Below, in pieces: positions 22,055 to 35,023 of a stretch of 64,000 nucleotides of DNA. Numbering within the stretch: the stretch's first letter is position 1; every line of letters starts with the position of its first letter. Under the pieces are notes generated by a model that saw only the letters and a list, made by a program, of their open reading frames with translations, ran no database searches and was not told the DNA's origin. Source of the stretch: Hyalomma asiaticum. Its lineage: Eukaryota > Arthropoda > Arachnida > Ixodida > Ixodidae. A program made the translations under genes and the position numbers. Location of the stretch: positions 103,244,174-103,308,173 of the forward strand of contig CM023482.1 in assembly GCA_013339685.2 (NCBI GenBank), read 5' to 3'.

Positions 22055-23989
22055 GAAACGTTGTGCTGCGGGCAGCCGGGACGACCCTGGGAGCGGCCTC
22101 GGCGCTGTGGCGTCTTCCTCTGCGTGAGTTCCCGCTGGGCCTTCTGCCGCTGCTTGCGGCAGGTCCAGTTTTAACCAGAAGTCCAGCTCCTCTAAAAGGG
22201 GTTGTCGACGGCGAGACAGGAATGCGTGGCACCTTCTCGTCGTCTTTCGCTTCTTTATGAAGCGATGTCACGTGCGGGTAGCACTGCACCCAACACCGTA
22301 TCCCGGCGCCCTTAATGTCGTCTGAAGATGATTTAGGTAATCAGTGGAAATAAACAAGTGTTTCATCGCAAAAGTATCTCTAATACCGTATTTCTTGTGT
22401 TTGGAATAAAGCTGAGTAGAATGGTAACCCTACGAATAGCAGCCCTAGGAAGCTTTCTGCACTAAAACTTAAGCAGGTGGCAAAAGGTGAAGTGACGCAG
22501 AAGGTAAAATATGGAATATCAGCGGTAAACTAATAATAACGAATTATGTAATCGTTGCCCGCCTTCATAGTAAGTAGTTTACGACCCTTATTTGTGTTTT
22601 TAAGAAGTACATCTCGCCGTGTTCTCTGTTTCTTTATTTTGTTGGGATGATTTGCCACAAAGCATATGTACAGAAAAATATACGAAGGCCATTGTCATTT
22701 TCTTGCTGATTCATCGCGTTGACTTATGGAAAAATGGCGACAAGAAAGCAAACAATGTAAGGGACGCCCTCGACTGATGGAACGTAGTGGCTTGTCTCGG
22801 ATTATTGCGCAGAACTGTACGAGATACTGTCTTATAACAGGCAAAATTATGTTCTCTCTCATTTCTTTTTTCTGATGCTTCAGCCTTGTTTAAGGATAGG
22901 AGTGTCAGACTGGCAATAGAAGGAGAACGAAACCTTCGTACGTTGACCAAGGTGGAATAACCAGTACTGCACAATGGCACGGCGATTTGAGAGGTCTTCA
23001 CGAACGTGCATAGAACTAAGCCGCCTAAGCGAATAAGTAACAGTAGGGGTGTTTTTTTTTTTTTATTTCAGCACTTTTGGAGCAGTACTTGGGCGAGGAA
23101 GCACGTTTATATTGGTACCCTTATCGTATATGTCTACATTGAGTTACGTGCAGCGCGAGGTACGCTTAAAGAACTTATGTTGTTGTGAAAAGTGTATTGA
23201 CGCCATCTAAACTCATGAATATATCATATGTCATGTGATCATATCATACCCTTCGTATCAGTATCAATTGCCATATTTTTTTTCCTCCAGGAACTCATTA
23301 CCACGTCTGTGTCTGTAGCTTGCTCGCTTCTTGTGGACAACTTAATGACGTGAACGAGATCCCAATACGCATACTGCATATGATAACACAATGTGTACCT
23401 TTACGTGAGCAGTCAATTTTATTGCGCAAGACACACTACTTAAAAAATAACGATGTCTCTGCTTGTAGAGTCTGTAAAGGTGCATAGAAAAGTAACTTTG
23501 CTTTGTCGTAGCAAACAACGCCGTGTGCCTGCTCTCCCAGGAACAGCAAAATGTCTCGTGCAAACAGAACACCAAGGAGGTTCATGACGGTCTTCTTAAT
23601 AAAGTGCTGTCCATATTTAGAAGTTGTACTGGAATTTAGAGATCGTCTTACTAATAATTTAATTAAGAAACCTTTGAACACAAGCAAGCGTGTTATAAGG
23701 TAAAAAACGCTTTAGTGCATGTTTGTATTTACTGCATATGCAGAATTTCTTTCAGACGCCGTACTGACATGTGCCTTCCTTGGAAAACATGGGATAGTTG
23801 AAGTAAATTATTCCACTCTCATGATCTTCCAGATTACATTGCTTGGAACTAAGTTTGTAGAATTGCATAATTCTGTTGTTCTTTTAAGTGCGAAATGAGA
23901 CGATCCATAGGGTGACGCAGAAAAAACTAAACTATCACCCTGTCCTTCACTGTACTGCTTCTTCACACTTTCGTATCTTTTCCGATGTC
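22055..23989. other. Intergenic, nothing recognised
   Basis: The first 250 bases are GC-rich and are the likely promoter/5' UTR of the peptidase. The rest is AT-rich with only short frames and poly-T runs (for example 23051-23064). I see no gene or clear repeat. Confidence 0.5.
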
Positions 23990-24866
23990 TCAGAACGACG
24001 AAGCCCTGCACACGCGCCAGTGAAACACCTCTAAATATGTCGCGTGTACTACCGACCGCATCCAGACGCTTTGTACCATTTGCACAGCCCTATCCATAAG
24101 TGATAAAGCAGCGTAGCCTCTCTTCAGCGGAATGCAGTTGGCGTACAGAGATGCATCAAAGAGGGAAGGTCGTGTTGGCGATTTTTCCGAGTGGTCTGGC
24201 TGCTTGGTGCGCACTGTAGAGAGGGTGTGATCTCCTGTACAGGCTCTCAAGGTCTTCTGGCAGCGTCGGACCTTGAAAGTGGTATGGTCTCTTCTTCTGT
24301 GCCTTCAAGAGCTGCCCGAGCGGCATTATCGGCGTGTTCGTTCCCTGGGACGCCGCAGTGACTTGGCAGCCACTGAAACGTCACGTGGTGCCCTTGCTCG
24401 TGGAATGTTTGGAAAAGACATCTAATCTCGAATACGAACTGAATACAAGCACAGATAGCAGGGATGGCTTTGAGTCGGTGAAGATCGACTATTGTCGATC
24501 CAGAACGATTAAACAAAGTGCAGCGCACAGAACAGCTAGTTCGACAGCTGTCGAAGTCGTTGGGTGGTCAGTTCAAAAGCGGATGGCAATAACTCTTGAT
24601 GGCGCAACCAGTGCACCTGACGAACACCGTAGGCTTGTGGAACCATCATTATAAATATGCACACTGTCCGCATACCAGGCAGCATTCACAAGTGTCGTGC
24701 ACTTTGCACGGGAATGGCCGGCCTTTCGTAGGGAACAATGCCTTTCGTAGCGAGGAGCTACAACACATTCTGTGCGGCTGTCCTGAATATAATGTTCAGA
24801 GGGAATCATCGGCGCCCACTCTAGCGCAGTGCGCTTTGGCGATAGACCAGTGTATTCTAATTCCAT
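23990..24866 (-). mobile_element. R1/I-like LINE remnant: RNase H domain
   Basis: Minus-strand frames, broken by frameshifts, encode V-H-I-Y-N-D-G-S-T-S (start of the RNase H fold, catalytic Asp kept) at about 24630-24680, then F-Q-W-L-P-S-H-C-G-V-P-G-N-E-H-A-D-N-A-A-R-A at about 24300-24370, the usual RNase H C-terminal motif of tick LINEs. No reverse transcriptase is attached. It is a decayed fragment. Confidence 0.75.
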
Positions 24867-25504
<638 letters not shown>

Positions 25505-25739
25505 TGTGAAGTTCACATTGTGAGCTGCTTCAGTGTCACATTGAAAAAAAAACAAAGATTATAATTTAAAAAATCTGACACTGGTGCAGGACGCTGCTTC
25601 TAGTGCGACTCATTCTCAACACATTTAAGGGCACGTTCTGCGTCCTTCGGCATTGTAGTGATTTGAACTCTCCCTGAGGCGCAGTGTGGAGAATGTTCAC
25701 TGATGGTCTAGTGTACTCGGTTTATATTGAACTAGATTC

Positions 25740-26215
25740 CTGCTCCTACTCCTGCCTAAGGCCGCTACATTTCCCGTTGTGCATATTACGCATTTCTTTT
25801 GCCATTTTCGCAACATACCTAAGCGATGAAATCACACTTCTGTCCTCTCTCATCTCTCATAGGCTAAATCGCTCCCACAAAGTGGGCGTAGCTTTATGTC
25901 AGACACAATCTCGTTCACAGTCTCTCATTCCGCGTGCACCAGCAGATTGGAACCACCTTTCTGGATCGACAGCTCGCATATAAGACAGCCTGCGTTTTCG
26001 TAATGGCTAAACCGCCATTCTAGGCCAAGGTTCACAAAAGGTGCTCAGTATTATTTACCTGCTGTCTCTTTCTTATTTTGCCTAACAAATAGTTTCCAGA
26101 TTAGATATGATTGTGTAACCGTCAATATAAGGCTAGAAATTTGAGCTGTGTGTGTGTGTGTGTCTTTTTGCTAATATAAGTGCTCCACTGCCCAATGCCA
26201 TTGGCGTTGAGGACA

Positions 26216-26250
<35 letters not shown>

Positions 26251-26252
26251 AT
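25740..26252 (+). mobile_element. CR1/L2-like LINE 3' end with (AAAT)n tail
   Basis: A frame ending near 25983 encodes H-R-L-N-R-S-H-K-V-G-V-A and S-L-I-P-R-A-P-A-D-W-N-H-L, the usual C-terminus of such reverse transcriptases. The 3' untranslated part follows and ends in (AAAT)n at 26215-26252, a typical retroposon tail. A short (TG)n lies at 26148-26163. Confidence 0.6.
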
Positions 26253-27399
26253 CTCGCACATAAATGACCTGAGCTTCATTATTGTGAAGCACGGCATAGT
26301 CACGAGCAAATCACACGCATTTTCCAAAAGCTGTGCTTTTGCCTGTAAAGCGTGCTCTACCGCAAAATTAAATCAGTTGCGGAGAAGCAACGTCTACGTG
26401 CGCAGCCGGTGCAAGTTTATTTTTGTTGCGTCTGTCCGATATACCTGGCGGATTGCAGTTCAGCACCTTCAAAATTGTAAAGTCAAATATAGAAATTAAC
26501 AGGTGACAGAGGTAAGGGACTCCTCCTTCCCCTCTTCGCCTAACCCTCTACCATCACGCACCTGCAAGATGTAAGAGGTCGAATTTGTTGCCTTGTTGTT
26601 TCCGGAGGCTGCTTTGCCGCTTAAAGCTCAACGCAGCGGATAAGCTGTTGTCATGTTAATTCTGAGGAAGTTTCATTTCAGTTAAAGTGCAACGAGTGTT
26701 TTAACGTACATGGCTCCATTATGCACACTCTGCAAGTGAAAAAAAAAAGATATGTGTAACGCGCACATGTGTTCTACGCCAAACATCACAGAATCGAGTA
26801 AATAAATGCCATAACACTAAACGCGATTGTTGAAACGTGTGTTTTTTTTTTTTTTGAAAATTTTAGTGTATTCTTTCCTTAACGCATCATAACTGCACAA
26901 TCGTCATAAACGAACGCTGCGATGGAGGGATATAAAGAAGTTAACACCATGGATTCTTACACATCCACCTTAACGCAACTACGCCATCGTTTCTGCATCT
27001 TACCTCCATTAGTACACTGCCACAGGGATGAGAAATCAAACACTGTCACCTGCCATACTTCACGCAGTGTCAAGATGTCGCGCATGGCAGTCCTTTATAT
27101 TTACACCACACACATGTTTTTATGCGCGTCACACCGTTATGCGTGTCACAGGCATATGGATTGCGATACGTCGCCGAAACGATGCCACGCGGACTAAAGT
27201 AATGCATGATGAGTGTTGAGGGAAGAAAATTGTTATGGCGGGTTTATGCGCAAAGTACGAATGCTCGTTTTTGTACGGACACATTTCGGACACTTGCTTC
27301 TTGGACGATTTCAGATTGCACATAGTACTACAGAGTAGAACACTCAAATGATTGACTTGTTTGTAGGCGCGACCGTCTCAATCGAGTGTCAGACATCTG
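26253..27399. other. No feature recognised
   Basis: AT-rich sequence with poly-A/T runs (26739, 26842) and frames shorter than 95 codons without recognisable domains. Confidence 0.5.
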
Positions 27400-27690
27400 C
27401 GCACACGGAACACATCCCATCCTAAAGTGGCCTTCATTTCAGAAACGCTGGAGTAGGGGCTTTAATTATTTAAAACAAACCTTGCTGCTTGATTCCGGAG
27501 TTTCTCTAGTTCATTTATAAGACATTCTTGGTGGGGAACCCATATTACGCGTGCATAATCAAGTATTGACCTGATTCTTAAAAAGATATAGAATTTCCTT
27601 AATTTCTTGCGGATAAAGTGCAGCATCCTACTAGCCTTTGCTATTGTTGTGTCAATATGTTTGTTTCATGTAAACAACTCGGTAAAATAG
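27400..27690 (-). mobile_element. CR1/Jockey-like LINE fragment, reverse-transcriptase C-terminal part
   Basis: The minus strand translates to I-L-D-Y-A-R-V-I-W-V-P-H-Q-E-C-L-I-N and L-E-K-L-R-N-Q-A-A-R-F-V-L, the 'thumb' region of CR1-type elements, followed by an in-frame stop. A dead fragment. Confidence 0.65.
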
Positions 27691-27745
27691 ACGTCCAGAT
27701 GCCGTTCGGGTATTTGCCAAACGAAGCTATATCCGAGCTGGCCCT

Positions 27746-28174
27746 ATGGATACTGCGAAGCAAGGAGATGAAGCCACACATAGTCACCTGTTTCCAGCCA
27801 ACATGGGACAGATCGAGGGTGCCCCGCCCTACCTCAACAAGTCGGCTCACAATGCTGCGCGAGGGATCATTGACCGCGTAGCTACCGGGCAGTCTGACGT
27901 TGAGTGCACAGATAATCGAGACATACTTTCTTCGTACAAGGAACCTACTAAGCACTTTTACTTGGCCCGGAAGATCTACCCCCTGCCACACTGTGAAATC
28001 AATAGACCGCAGGCTTTAATACTAAGACTTCTAAAGACGGGGGCACGCCCAAACCGTTTACTTCTTCATAGAATTTACCCCGAAATTCATACTACAGATG
28101 CATGTGCACTATGCATTGACATAGCGAACTTATGTCATGTATGCCATGGCGGTATCCCGCGTAGGTGTCTCTAA
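27746..28174 (+). mobile_element. R1/I-like LINE fragment, C-terminal end after RNase H
   Basis: A 142-codon frame contains A-R-G-I-I-D-R-V-A, H-F-Y-L-A-R-K-I-Y-P-L-P-H, then L-L-H-R-I-Y-P-E-I-H-T-T-D-A-C, a string of motifs common at the end of tick R1/I-like ORF2. It is opposite in orientation to the adjacent 27400-27690 fragment and truncated at both ends. Confidence 0.65.
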
Positions 28175-29281
28175 GCTATGGTGTACTGGAATGGGGTAGT
28201 GTGCCGTCTGGCGCCTGAGACGTGGCACTTTTTGCGATGACGGCTTCGTCAACAGAGCACACCGTTCTATGGTGGCGCCACCAGTCGGTGGACCTCGGAG
28301 TCATTGATTGTCCGCGGATAATATACGGCCTCCGAGATTGGCTCGGCTTTCACGGAGGCCATGTTTAACTAGCACGATTGGGTGCAGGAGTGCTCCGTCT
28401 ATCTTCGCTGACTGTTCGTTCCTGCGGCGTTCTCTTGCGTTCTTAGCACTGGTGAATCTTTGCGACTATCTTCGATTAGAATGAGCTGTATGCAAAAAGG
28501 GGGGCAAGCATTGCTTTATTGCAGTGTTTTTTAAATGAACTGTTTCTGGTTGCGTGCAATGAATTTCTGGGCTCAGGCACTTCTCGCGCTGATCAATCGG
28601 GCTAATTATAACGCGCAGTTCTTGTTTGCCTTAGGCAGGGTAACTAAAGGACCAATGAAACCTATAGTTCACTGGTAATGCGACTGTATTATTGTGTGCG
28701 GACGGGCAACTGGGTTGTGTGTGAGGGTGCGCGTACGTGCATGCGCGCGTGTTTTATCTCATAGTCCTTCTGCTATAAACGCGCCGGACTCTACGATATG
28801 GTATTCGTCCTTCTAGATGAATATAAAGGGTAGCGCTGTATATTCGGCGTTTTTCGTCGGTCGTACGATGTTTCCTTTTTTTTAATATGGCCCACGGGAG
28901 AAAGTGTTTTCCGCGAAAGTTTTTCAAAGTATTACGTTCATAAATGAAAACTATATGCATATCCAGAATAAATTGTGTTACACAAGCATACCTTCATGCC
29001 TTGATTTTTTTATTTGTCGTTGTTCTTTGATTGGTTGATATTTCGTAAAATATTATTAATTGCGTGGTCGACGGACAAAAAATACCAACTTTTTTCATCT
29101 CTTTGAAAAATTGTCATATCTAGGGAGGAAATGCGATGGTCGCATTTATTTTCAAAACGCCTTTGTACCCGGGAAATGCACGTACGATATATAAAAGTAT
29201 AAAGAAGACATACACACGTTTTGTGGGCAACTTAGGTGGACCTCCTTAGCTTAAGGTGCTTCATTTGTTCTCTTCGCTCGC
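28175..29281. other. No gene recognised
   Basis: Contains an inverted-repeat-like stretch near 28325-28365 (cctccgag and acggaggcc) similar to the hairpin at 63176, and otherwise AT-rich unassigned sequence. Confidence 0.45.
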
Positions 29282-29799
29282 TCATTTTTTTGACGTGCAG
29301 GTTGGTGCTTTGAGAAATAACGATGGAACAGCGTCCTTACTCAAAAGCGGCAGCCCCCGTGGGATTTCCACTATTTCGCCATTGACTGTCGTCTTGTATG
29401 ATCTCTCTATGTAGCGTGGCTCAAAGTGACGTTCACATATTGTGCAAGCTTCATTAAGCTCCCTGTCAGTTCTCTGAATAAGCTGCCAGCAAGCTGCGAC
29501 CACTCTTCACGACGTTCGGGTTCCTTCGGCACACGAAAAATAGACCACTTTTCCTTGCAAGACCGGTAGCCGCTTGTACAGCCTGGAACAAAACAGGTCG
29601 TGTCCCCCTCTTCCGCTTCTTCATGTTTTCTGTTTCGCGACTTCGCACACACGTTGAAAATGCACTTCAATAGGAGGAACAAATGTAACGTAGACTCATG
29701 CGACAGAAAGCGGCGGCAGCCAAGGATAGACCGCTGCGCGTCATGCGGACATCTGCTACATATATGTAGCAGACGATCGCAAAAAAACACCCGCATCAC
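29282..29799 (-). pseudogene. THAP zinc-finger gene, frame-broken
   Basis: On the minus strand, C-F-V-P-G-C-T-S-G-Y-R-S, S-I-F-R-V-P-K-E-P-E-R and E-E-W form the first half of a THAP (C2CH) DNA-binding domain at about 29500-29600. The second half, R-T-D-R-E-L-N-E-A-C-T-I-C-E-R-H-F-E, continues in a different frame (29282-29503) and supplies the Cys and His ligands. Joined, they give a normal ~90-residue THAP domain with a tail (P-L-L-S-K-D-A-V-P-S-L-F) like that of tick P-element-related THAP proteins. A one-base frame error near 29440-29495 separates them. It may be a decayed P-element transposase N-terminus, or a sequencing error in a real exon. No downstream transposase is seen. Confidence 0.7.
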
Positions 29800-30520
29800 T
29801 CAGCAATTGTCTTTCACTTTTAGTACCGCCTTCAGAGTTCATTTAATGATTTCAACTAACAAATACTTCTTTTTATCGCATTATGCAAACACAAGGCCTA
29901 CATGCACAAAAAACGAAATTTTTTACCGTCTGCATTATGAGCAGACGACGCTCAACACAAGCAGTTAAAGCAGACGATTAGAAATGCAGTGCCGTGCACG
30001 CAAGTTATTATTCTTTTGTTTCCTTATGTTACCCAGTGTGTTAAGAACTTAGAAGCCGTTATGTTACGCTTCATTTCGAGCTCTTCTTTCCGGTACACAA
30101 CGACGAAATATGGCCTACATGCGGACTTAGTCACATCAAGTAAGTGGACTTAGTCACATCAAGCTCACTGCCACAATCGAGCTCTGTGGGCGGGCACATT
30201 TAAGACTTGCTTCTTATATTTGTCTGCAGTTAGTTGTCTAATGGTATGAAATCGAGCGACAAACAAAACTGTGTGAAATGATGATGCTTTTCGGCTTAAA
30301 CCAGCATTGGGCCCCGCATAACAAATTCAAATTTCGCGCCTTGGGCACACCGTTCGATCGCAGCGCCCTTCTGGTGGCGTCATCGCAAAAGTGACCACGT
30401 TGCTCCCATTGCTTTCCGCCCAAGACGGCCCACTACCCCATTCCAGTACACCATATCTAAGCTGAACAAAGCATCCTCAGTGACAAAAGATATGGTGAGA
30501 CTAGAAAAAGACCGATAGAA
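29800..30520. other. No gene recognised
   Basis: Includes a small two-copy direct repeat of ggacttagtcacatcaag (about 30123-30162). Nothing else is identifiable. Confidence 0.45.
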
Positions 30521-30957
30521 ACAGCATTACATGAGTATTGTTTCTTGCTGTGCTCTAAGAGCGGTTAGCACACACCACGACAGCAGTGTAGGCCAGATAC
30601 GCACCACCACCGCTACTGCTTATGTAATGAGTTTACTTACAGTATTTAACGTAGAGACAGCAGTACATATGTATTGTTTCTTGTATTGCTCTGAGAGCGG
30701 TTAACACAAACCACCACAGCGGTTCAGGCCTGATAAGCACCACCATCACCACTGCTTATGTAATGAGTTTACTTACAGTATGTACTGCACAGACAGCAGT
30801 ACATATAATACATAGGCACTGTTGCCTATACGGTACATACTGTAATTCTTGCGTTGCTCTTAGAACGGTTAACACAAACCACGACAACAGTACGGACCAG
30901 ATAATCACCACCACCACCATTGCTTATGTAATGAGTTTACTTAGAGTATGTACCACG
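30521..30957 (+). repeat. Three-copy tandem repeat, 136 bp unit
   Basis: Copies start at 30521, 30657 and 30793, each with 'acagca(t/g)tacat' and each ending with cttatgtaatgagtttactta. The first two are exactly 136 bp; the third carries an insertion of about 30 bp near 30810-30840. Each includes a small (CAC)n stretch. No coding potential. Confidence 0.9.
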
Positions 30958-31402
30958 TGGGAAGAGCAGCCGCGGACGGGCGGCAGCGTGCTTCTCGACA
31001 ACTCGTTGGCCCGGGTTCGATTCGTACCTCCGGTCTGTATCTTTCTGCTTGTTGCGCCTATATTTCAGTCGAAATCAGCAACAAACGGTGTCTCTCTTGT
31101 TCAACCACCTCAGAATGTGTTGTAAAATTTTCACCGTCTGCAATTTTTGCTTCTTTGTCGACATAGACTATAATGCTAACATTCAAACGTGCGCCTGTCG
31201 CGCATACCCGCATTCCCTAAGCCGCGCACTATGGGTATGAGCCACATGTGATCGCAACACCATTGTGACGTGTGTAACACCTATATGATATTAGTGGTAC
31301 CGGGATTATTCATTCATGTTTGCCATACGTTCACGCCTTACCATACCATCTCAGTTTGTGCATATACCAACTGGGCGAGACGGCCAGGAGAGCACTGAGA
31401 CG
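30958..31402. other. No feature recognised
   Basis: Unassigned sequence between the tandem repeat and the TAGA microsatellite. Frames are short and lack motifs. Confidence 0.45.
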
Positions 31403-31521
<119 letters not shown>

Positions 31522-31761
31522 CCTTTAAAAATAAAAACTGGTTCTCAGTGTCATTCTTATATGCGCCAGCGTGGCACGGAGGGGCAGTGCAATTGCAAAT
31601 TTTCAGGCAACGCTAAATGTCGTGCCACGTCTAGTTGCGCATTTAAAAACGGCGGTACGGCTAGCGGAACAAGAACGGTACAAAATAGAACAGCAAAAAA
31701 AATTATAAGCACGGTTTCAAAAGTAAACCTGCCCTGGTATTTAACGGCTATATGTCGGCTT

Positions 31762-31955
31762 GCGAAGCTCCAGGCCGCAGGGTTGAGTCGCGGCCGCAGC
31801 GGCTTCATTTCGATGGGGGTGAAGTGCAAAAAACGTCCGTTAAAGAACCTCGGGTGGTCAAAGTTACTCCGTAGCCCACCTGCTAAGGGTCGTGTCTCAT
31901 GATCACAGCTGGTTTCGGCACGTAAAACCGTATGAATTATTATTGGTATTATTCA
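31762..31955 (+). mobile_element. Degenerate Ruka-like SINE
   Basis: Begins inside the tRNA-like head (gggttgagtcgcggccgcag) and retains catttcgatggggg, cgttaaagaacc, gtggtcaaag and the end 'ggttt-cggcacgtaaaacc', with many substitutions and a deletion in the middle. The tail is ATT-rich. No target duplication was found. Confidence 0.65.
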
Positions 31956-32450
31956 AGAGTAAGCGCTACCGTATCGCCGAAACACTATCCTGTTGCCAAT
32001 GCGAAAGGAAGTGCAGCCAACAAAGGGGTTCCCTTGCGGGTAGCTGGGCATTAGGAAAGCAGTAATTTCGCGCGTAAAACTGCGGAGAATCGCGGCTAAC
32101 ACGTGTCATATGCACGCAGTCTGGAGAAAGCCAGAATGAGAAATATTTTTAAAGGCTTGTTATCCGTTTCTTCTCAATAACAATTCACCAGATATGATTA
32201 ATTTACATCTTGTGTTCTCCTGCGTTTATTCTTTTGTTTTTGTTTATTTGTTTTGTTCGTGGTTAGGTTTTTTTCTTTATTTACATCTTTGTTCATACAC
32301 GCAGTTTGTTACCTATTACATAGCGTGGCCAATCCCTTTGGTGGGTATGGGCCAGTCTTTTAGGCGACAGCAACAAAGCATGGCTTCCCTAAAACCGCGA
32401 AGAAAGAAAGAAGAGAAAGAGGAGCCCCGGAGAGTGGTCGCAGGGGAGTC
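31956..32450 (+). promoter_or_regulatory. Presumed 5' flank of the giant gene
   Basis: AT-rich to about 32320, then GC-rich into the start codon. A motif at 32325-32352 (gtggccaatccc, then gtgggta and gggcca) matches one before the 16013 gene. No clear TATA box. Whether this is a promoter or a shared repeat fragment cannot be decided from the sequence. Confidence 0.35.
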
Positions 32451-33705
32451 ATGTCCGGGCCGCCGTCCCGACCGACCCCGCCGTCCAAGCCACAATCGGT
32501 CAGTCATGAGGGCGTCACCATCTCCGGGATACGTGTGGGGTCGGTGCTGCAAGGGACGCGCAGCCAGGACCGCTGGCCCGCGCCGGGACGCCCTCGCCTG
32601 GGCGGCCACATGTCGCCCGGCGGATCGTTCGCTCTCAGCGCCTCGAGCAGCCGGAGCAGCGGCAGCACCTCGGCCGCCAACAGGTCGCGGGCAGGGGGCC
32701 GCAGCGACCCGGCCGCCCAGGACAAAATTCAAGCCGCGGGAAGCCGTTCCTCGTCGCATCGGGGACGCAGCGGCTCCAAAATTCAAGCTTGGCGCAGCTT
32801 CAGCGCCGGCTCCTGTAACGAGTTCTCGGGAGCCCACGTACGATCCTCCAGGCGCGCCGTAAGCAGCGGCAGCGAGTTCAAATTTTCGCTAAGGAGCAGT
32901 AAGAGCCTCTCAAGTTCCGACAAGTCTCTGCTGTCATCCGTCTTCGAACCGGACGACGTTAGCATTCCGAGACGTCAGGACTCGACGCTGTCCGTGCACC
33001 TTAGCGCACCTAAATCACCCTCCGGATCCGTAGAGTACGCCTGCGCCGTCTCGCCTCCGAGCAGCGCAAACGTATTGCCGGGCTCGCCCCTCAGGAGGCC
33101 CGTCCTGGAGACTAAGGTCAGTGCCAGAGTTGTCACGACAACCGTAGAGTTCATGCCGCCGGCGCACGCCGTGACGCTTGCGTCACCAAGGTCCGGACTA
33201 GTCGCGAGAGCGTCTGGCGAGGCGCTCGAGAGCGATACGAGAGAAGACCACCGTCGACGCTCCGTGACATTCACGGGTTCTCCCTTTATTTCGAAAGTGC
33301 CCGAGACCAGCGTACGCGATGGCGCCACCGTCGCCTCCGTCATTCCAGAGTCAAAACCCGAGCAGCCTCAGGAAAAAAGCCAGCTGCCGGAGCCGAAGAC
33401 GACGCAGCCGCAGCAAATAGAGCCCCGGCTCGGACCCCCTGTCTCTGAGCACCGAAGGCAGTGATCGAGTCGTCAACACGTGCACTGGTGAAAGCGGCGT
33501 CCGAGCCATCCAGTAGGCCTGAAGATAGAGAATCTCTCACAGTGCAATCAACCGAAGGTCCTCCACTACCGCTGGAAACCGTCCGCAGGGCACGGAACGT
33601 CGATGTCACTGGTGTTGCAAGACGAGCCCGAGGAAGACGCTACAAAAGGTGCCGCAAGACCTCAGCCGCTTCCGACAGAATTTTCTGCTACCAAGGAATT
33701 GCCAC
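32451..33705 (+). CDS. Giant repeat-GNAT gene, exon 1 (Ser/Arg/Pro-rich head)
   Basis: A 337-codon frame begins ATGTCCGGGCC and encodes a Ser/Arg/Gly/Pro-rich, probably disordered segment with a phospho-type motif R-R-R-S-V-T-F-T-G-S-P-F near residue 275. The frame stops at 33464, but coding character continues: frame +2 from about 33450 (E-S-S-T-R-A-L-V-K-A-A-S-E-P), then the original frame from about 33590 (L-V-L-Q-D-E-P-E-E-D-A-T-K-G-A-A). It runs to a strong donor GTGAGT at 33706, leaving one base of a codon. The acceptor at 41850 supplies the other two, giving C+CT (Pro) in frame. So exon 1 carries two compensating frame breaks of small size. No signal peptide. The start is the first ATG of the frame in good context; an upstream non-coding exon is possible. 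Confidence 0.65.
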
Positions 33706-34184
33706 GTGAGTGTGGAAGTTGCGCTATTAATGCAGTGACTGTTGTCGCTGTGTTCGTATCGTAATTATGTTTGCAGCTGTGGTTACTGCAGTAGTACTCG
33801 TACTTATTAACGAACCAATGTGGAGAAAGTGGAAAGCACTTAAGGTCAGCGAAGAGAGAGAGGGAGAAAAAACTTTATTATGTATCCTGTGGAGACGCTA
33901 AAAGAGCCGTGAGGGTCGTCCTAACCGAGGAGGCCTGGGGCAAGGACGTCACAAGCACCAAATAATTATGGTCAGCGAAAATCGTTGTCTTGCAATGCGA
34001 CTTATCTACTACCCAACACCTTCACTCCAACCCAATGCGTCGTAAGGCGCCTATTCGCTCATAAAATCAGCCTCATAACATTCCCTCATAACATAAGGTC
34101 AACTGTTCCGTGATCCTATATTACATAGGAGCAGAGTTCTTCAATCATACCAGTTACCAAACTCCCCATAGGCCCCATGTACCA

Positions 34185-35016
34185 AAATCCGGAGACGCCA
34201 AGTGCCAAAACTGCGGAGGTTAGCAGATTGTCGCGCCATCTGTCGACAGAGAAACCAACTAATAAATGCTATGTTGGTGTGTTTTCTGTTATGGAGCGCA
34301 GAAAGCTCCGGCGCGCCAATGAAGCGAGCCTTATGCAAACGATGTTGCGCACACAGAAAATCCGTCAATTCGCCGTGATTCTGGCGTCCCCATAGCGTCT
34401 TCGCCAGAACAAGAAAATTCACTGACCTTGTGCCGTCGCTTCTGCTTCTGCATGAACACTTAAGGTTCACGAAGTGTTTTCTCCGTGCTGACTGCTCTCA
34501 CAAAAGAAGCAGGGAATCGTCTGTTCGGCTGCCGAGGCCGCTGGTGAAAGAACAAGAAAGCTTTTCGAACAGCGGATTATTTTCGGTGAATAATTATTCT
34601 TTTTTTTTTCGTCTGAATGTCGATGTGTCATTGGGAATCCAACACAAAGCGCGCACCAGGGGTATTCAGTTCACATGACTACTGCGTCGATGTGTCAACA
34701 CAGCAGCAGAAGGCCTTTAATGCAGAGCGTGTCGTCTGCAAGCGAAAAAGCGGATGGTGCAAGTCGACGATCCGAGTGCAGGCGAATTGCAATGTAAGGC
34801 GTCTCTATCTCTCGCTGCTTTCTTCTGCCCCTCTTTAGCCGCGTGATAAGAGAGCCATTAACAACTGTTACGGTGCTCCAACGTTTGTGGCCGCCACTTT
34901 CATGCAATAAACATCGCCTCCAAGATCCGGTGAGTGTAGCGTTTCCAGTTACGGCTCCCAGATGGGGCGACAGTCTGTTAACCTCCGCCAATTTGGCCGT
35001 CGGCTTGTCCAGATTT
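34185..35016. mobile_element. Element with 58 bp inverted repeats, partly lost in the gap
   Basis: The arms 34185-34242 and 34959-35016 are inverted copies, 58 bp each and about 80% identical (shared core ggcggaggttaacagac versus tgcggaggttagcagat). The right arm ends eight bases before the N gap, so the outer end cannot be checked. The interior has no transposase. A MITE-like DNA element is the simplest reading. Confidence 0.6.
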
Positions 35017-35023
35017 CGGAACA

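Noticed and set aside
21186..22289. 367-codon frame overlapping the peptidase
   Set aside because: Shadow frame of the M13 gene; Arg-rich translation of GC-rich codons.
30521..30957. CRISPR-like spacing of repeats
   Set aside because: Units are 136 bp, contiguous and without spacers; eukaryotic tandem repeat.
32194..32862. 222-codon frame starting in AT-rich sequence before the giant gene
   Set aside because: The N-terminal part is AT-rich non-coding translation and the remainder is a shifted reading of exon 1.
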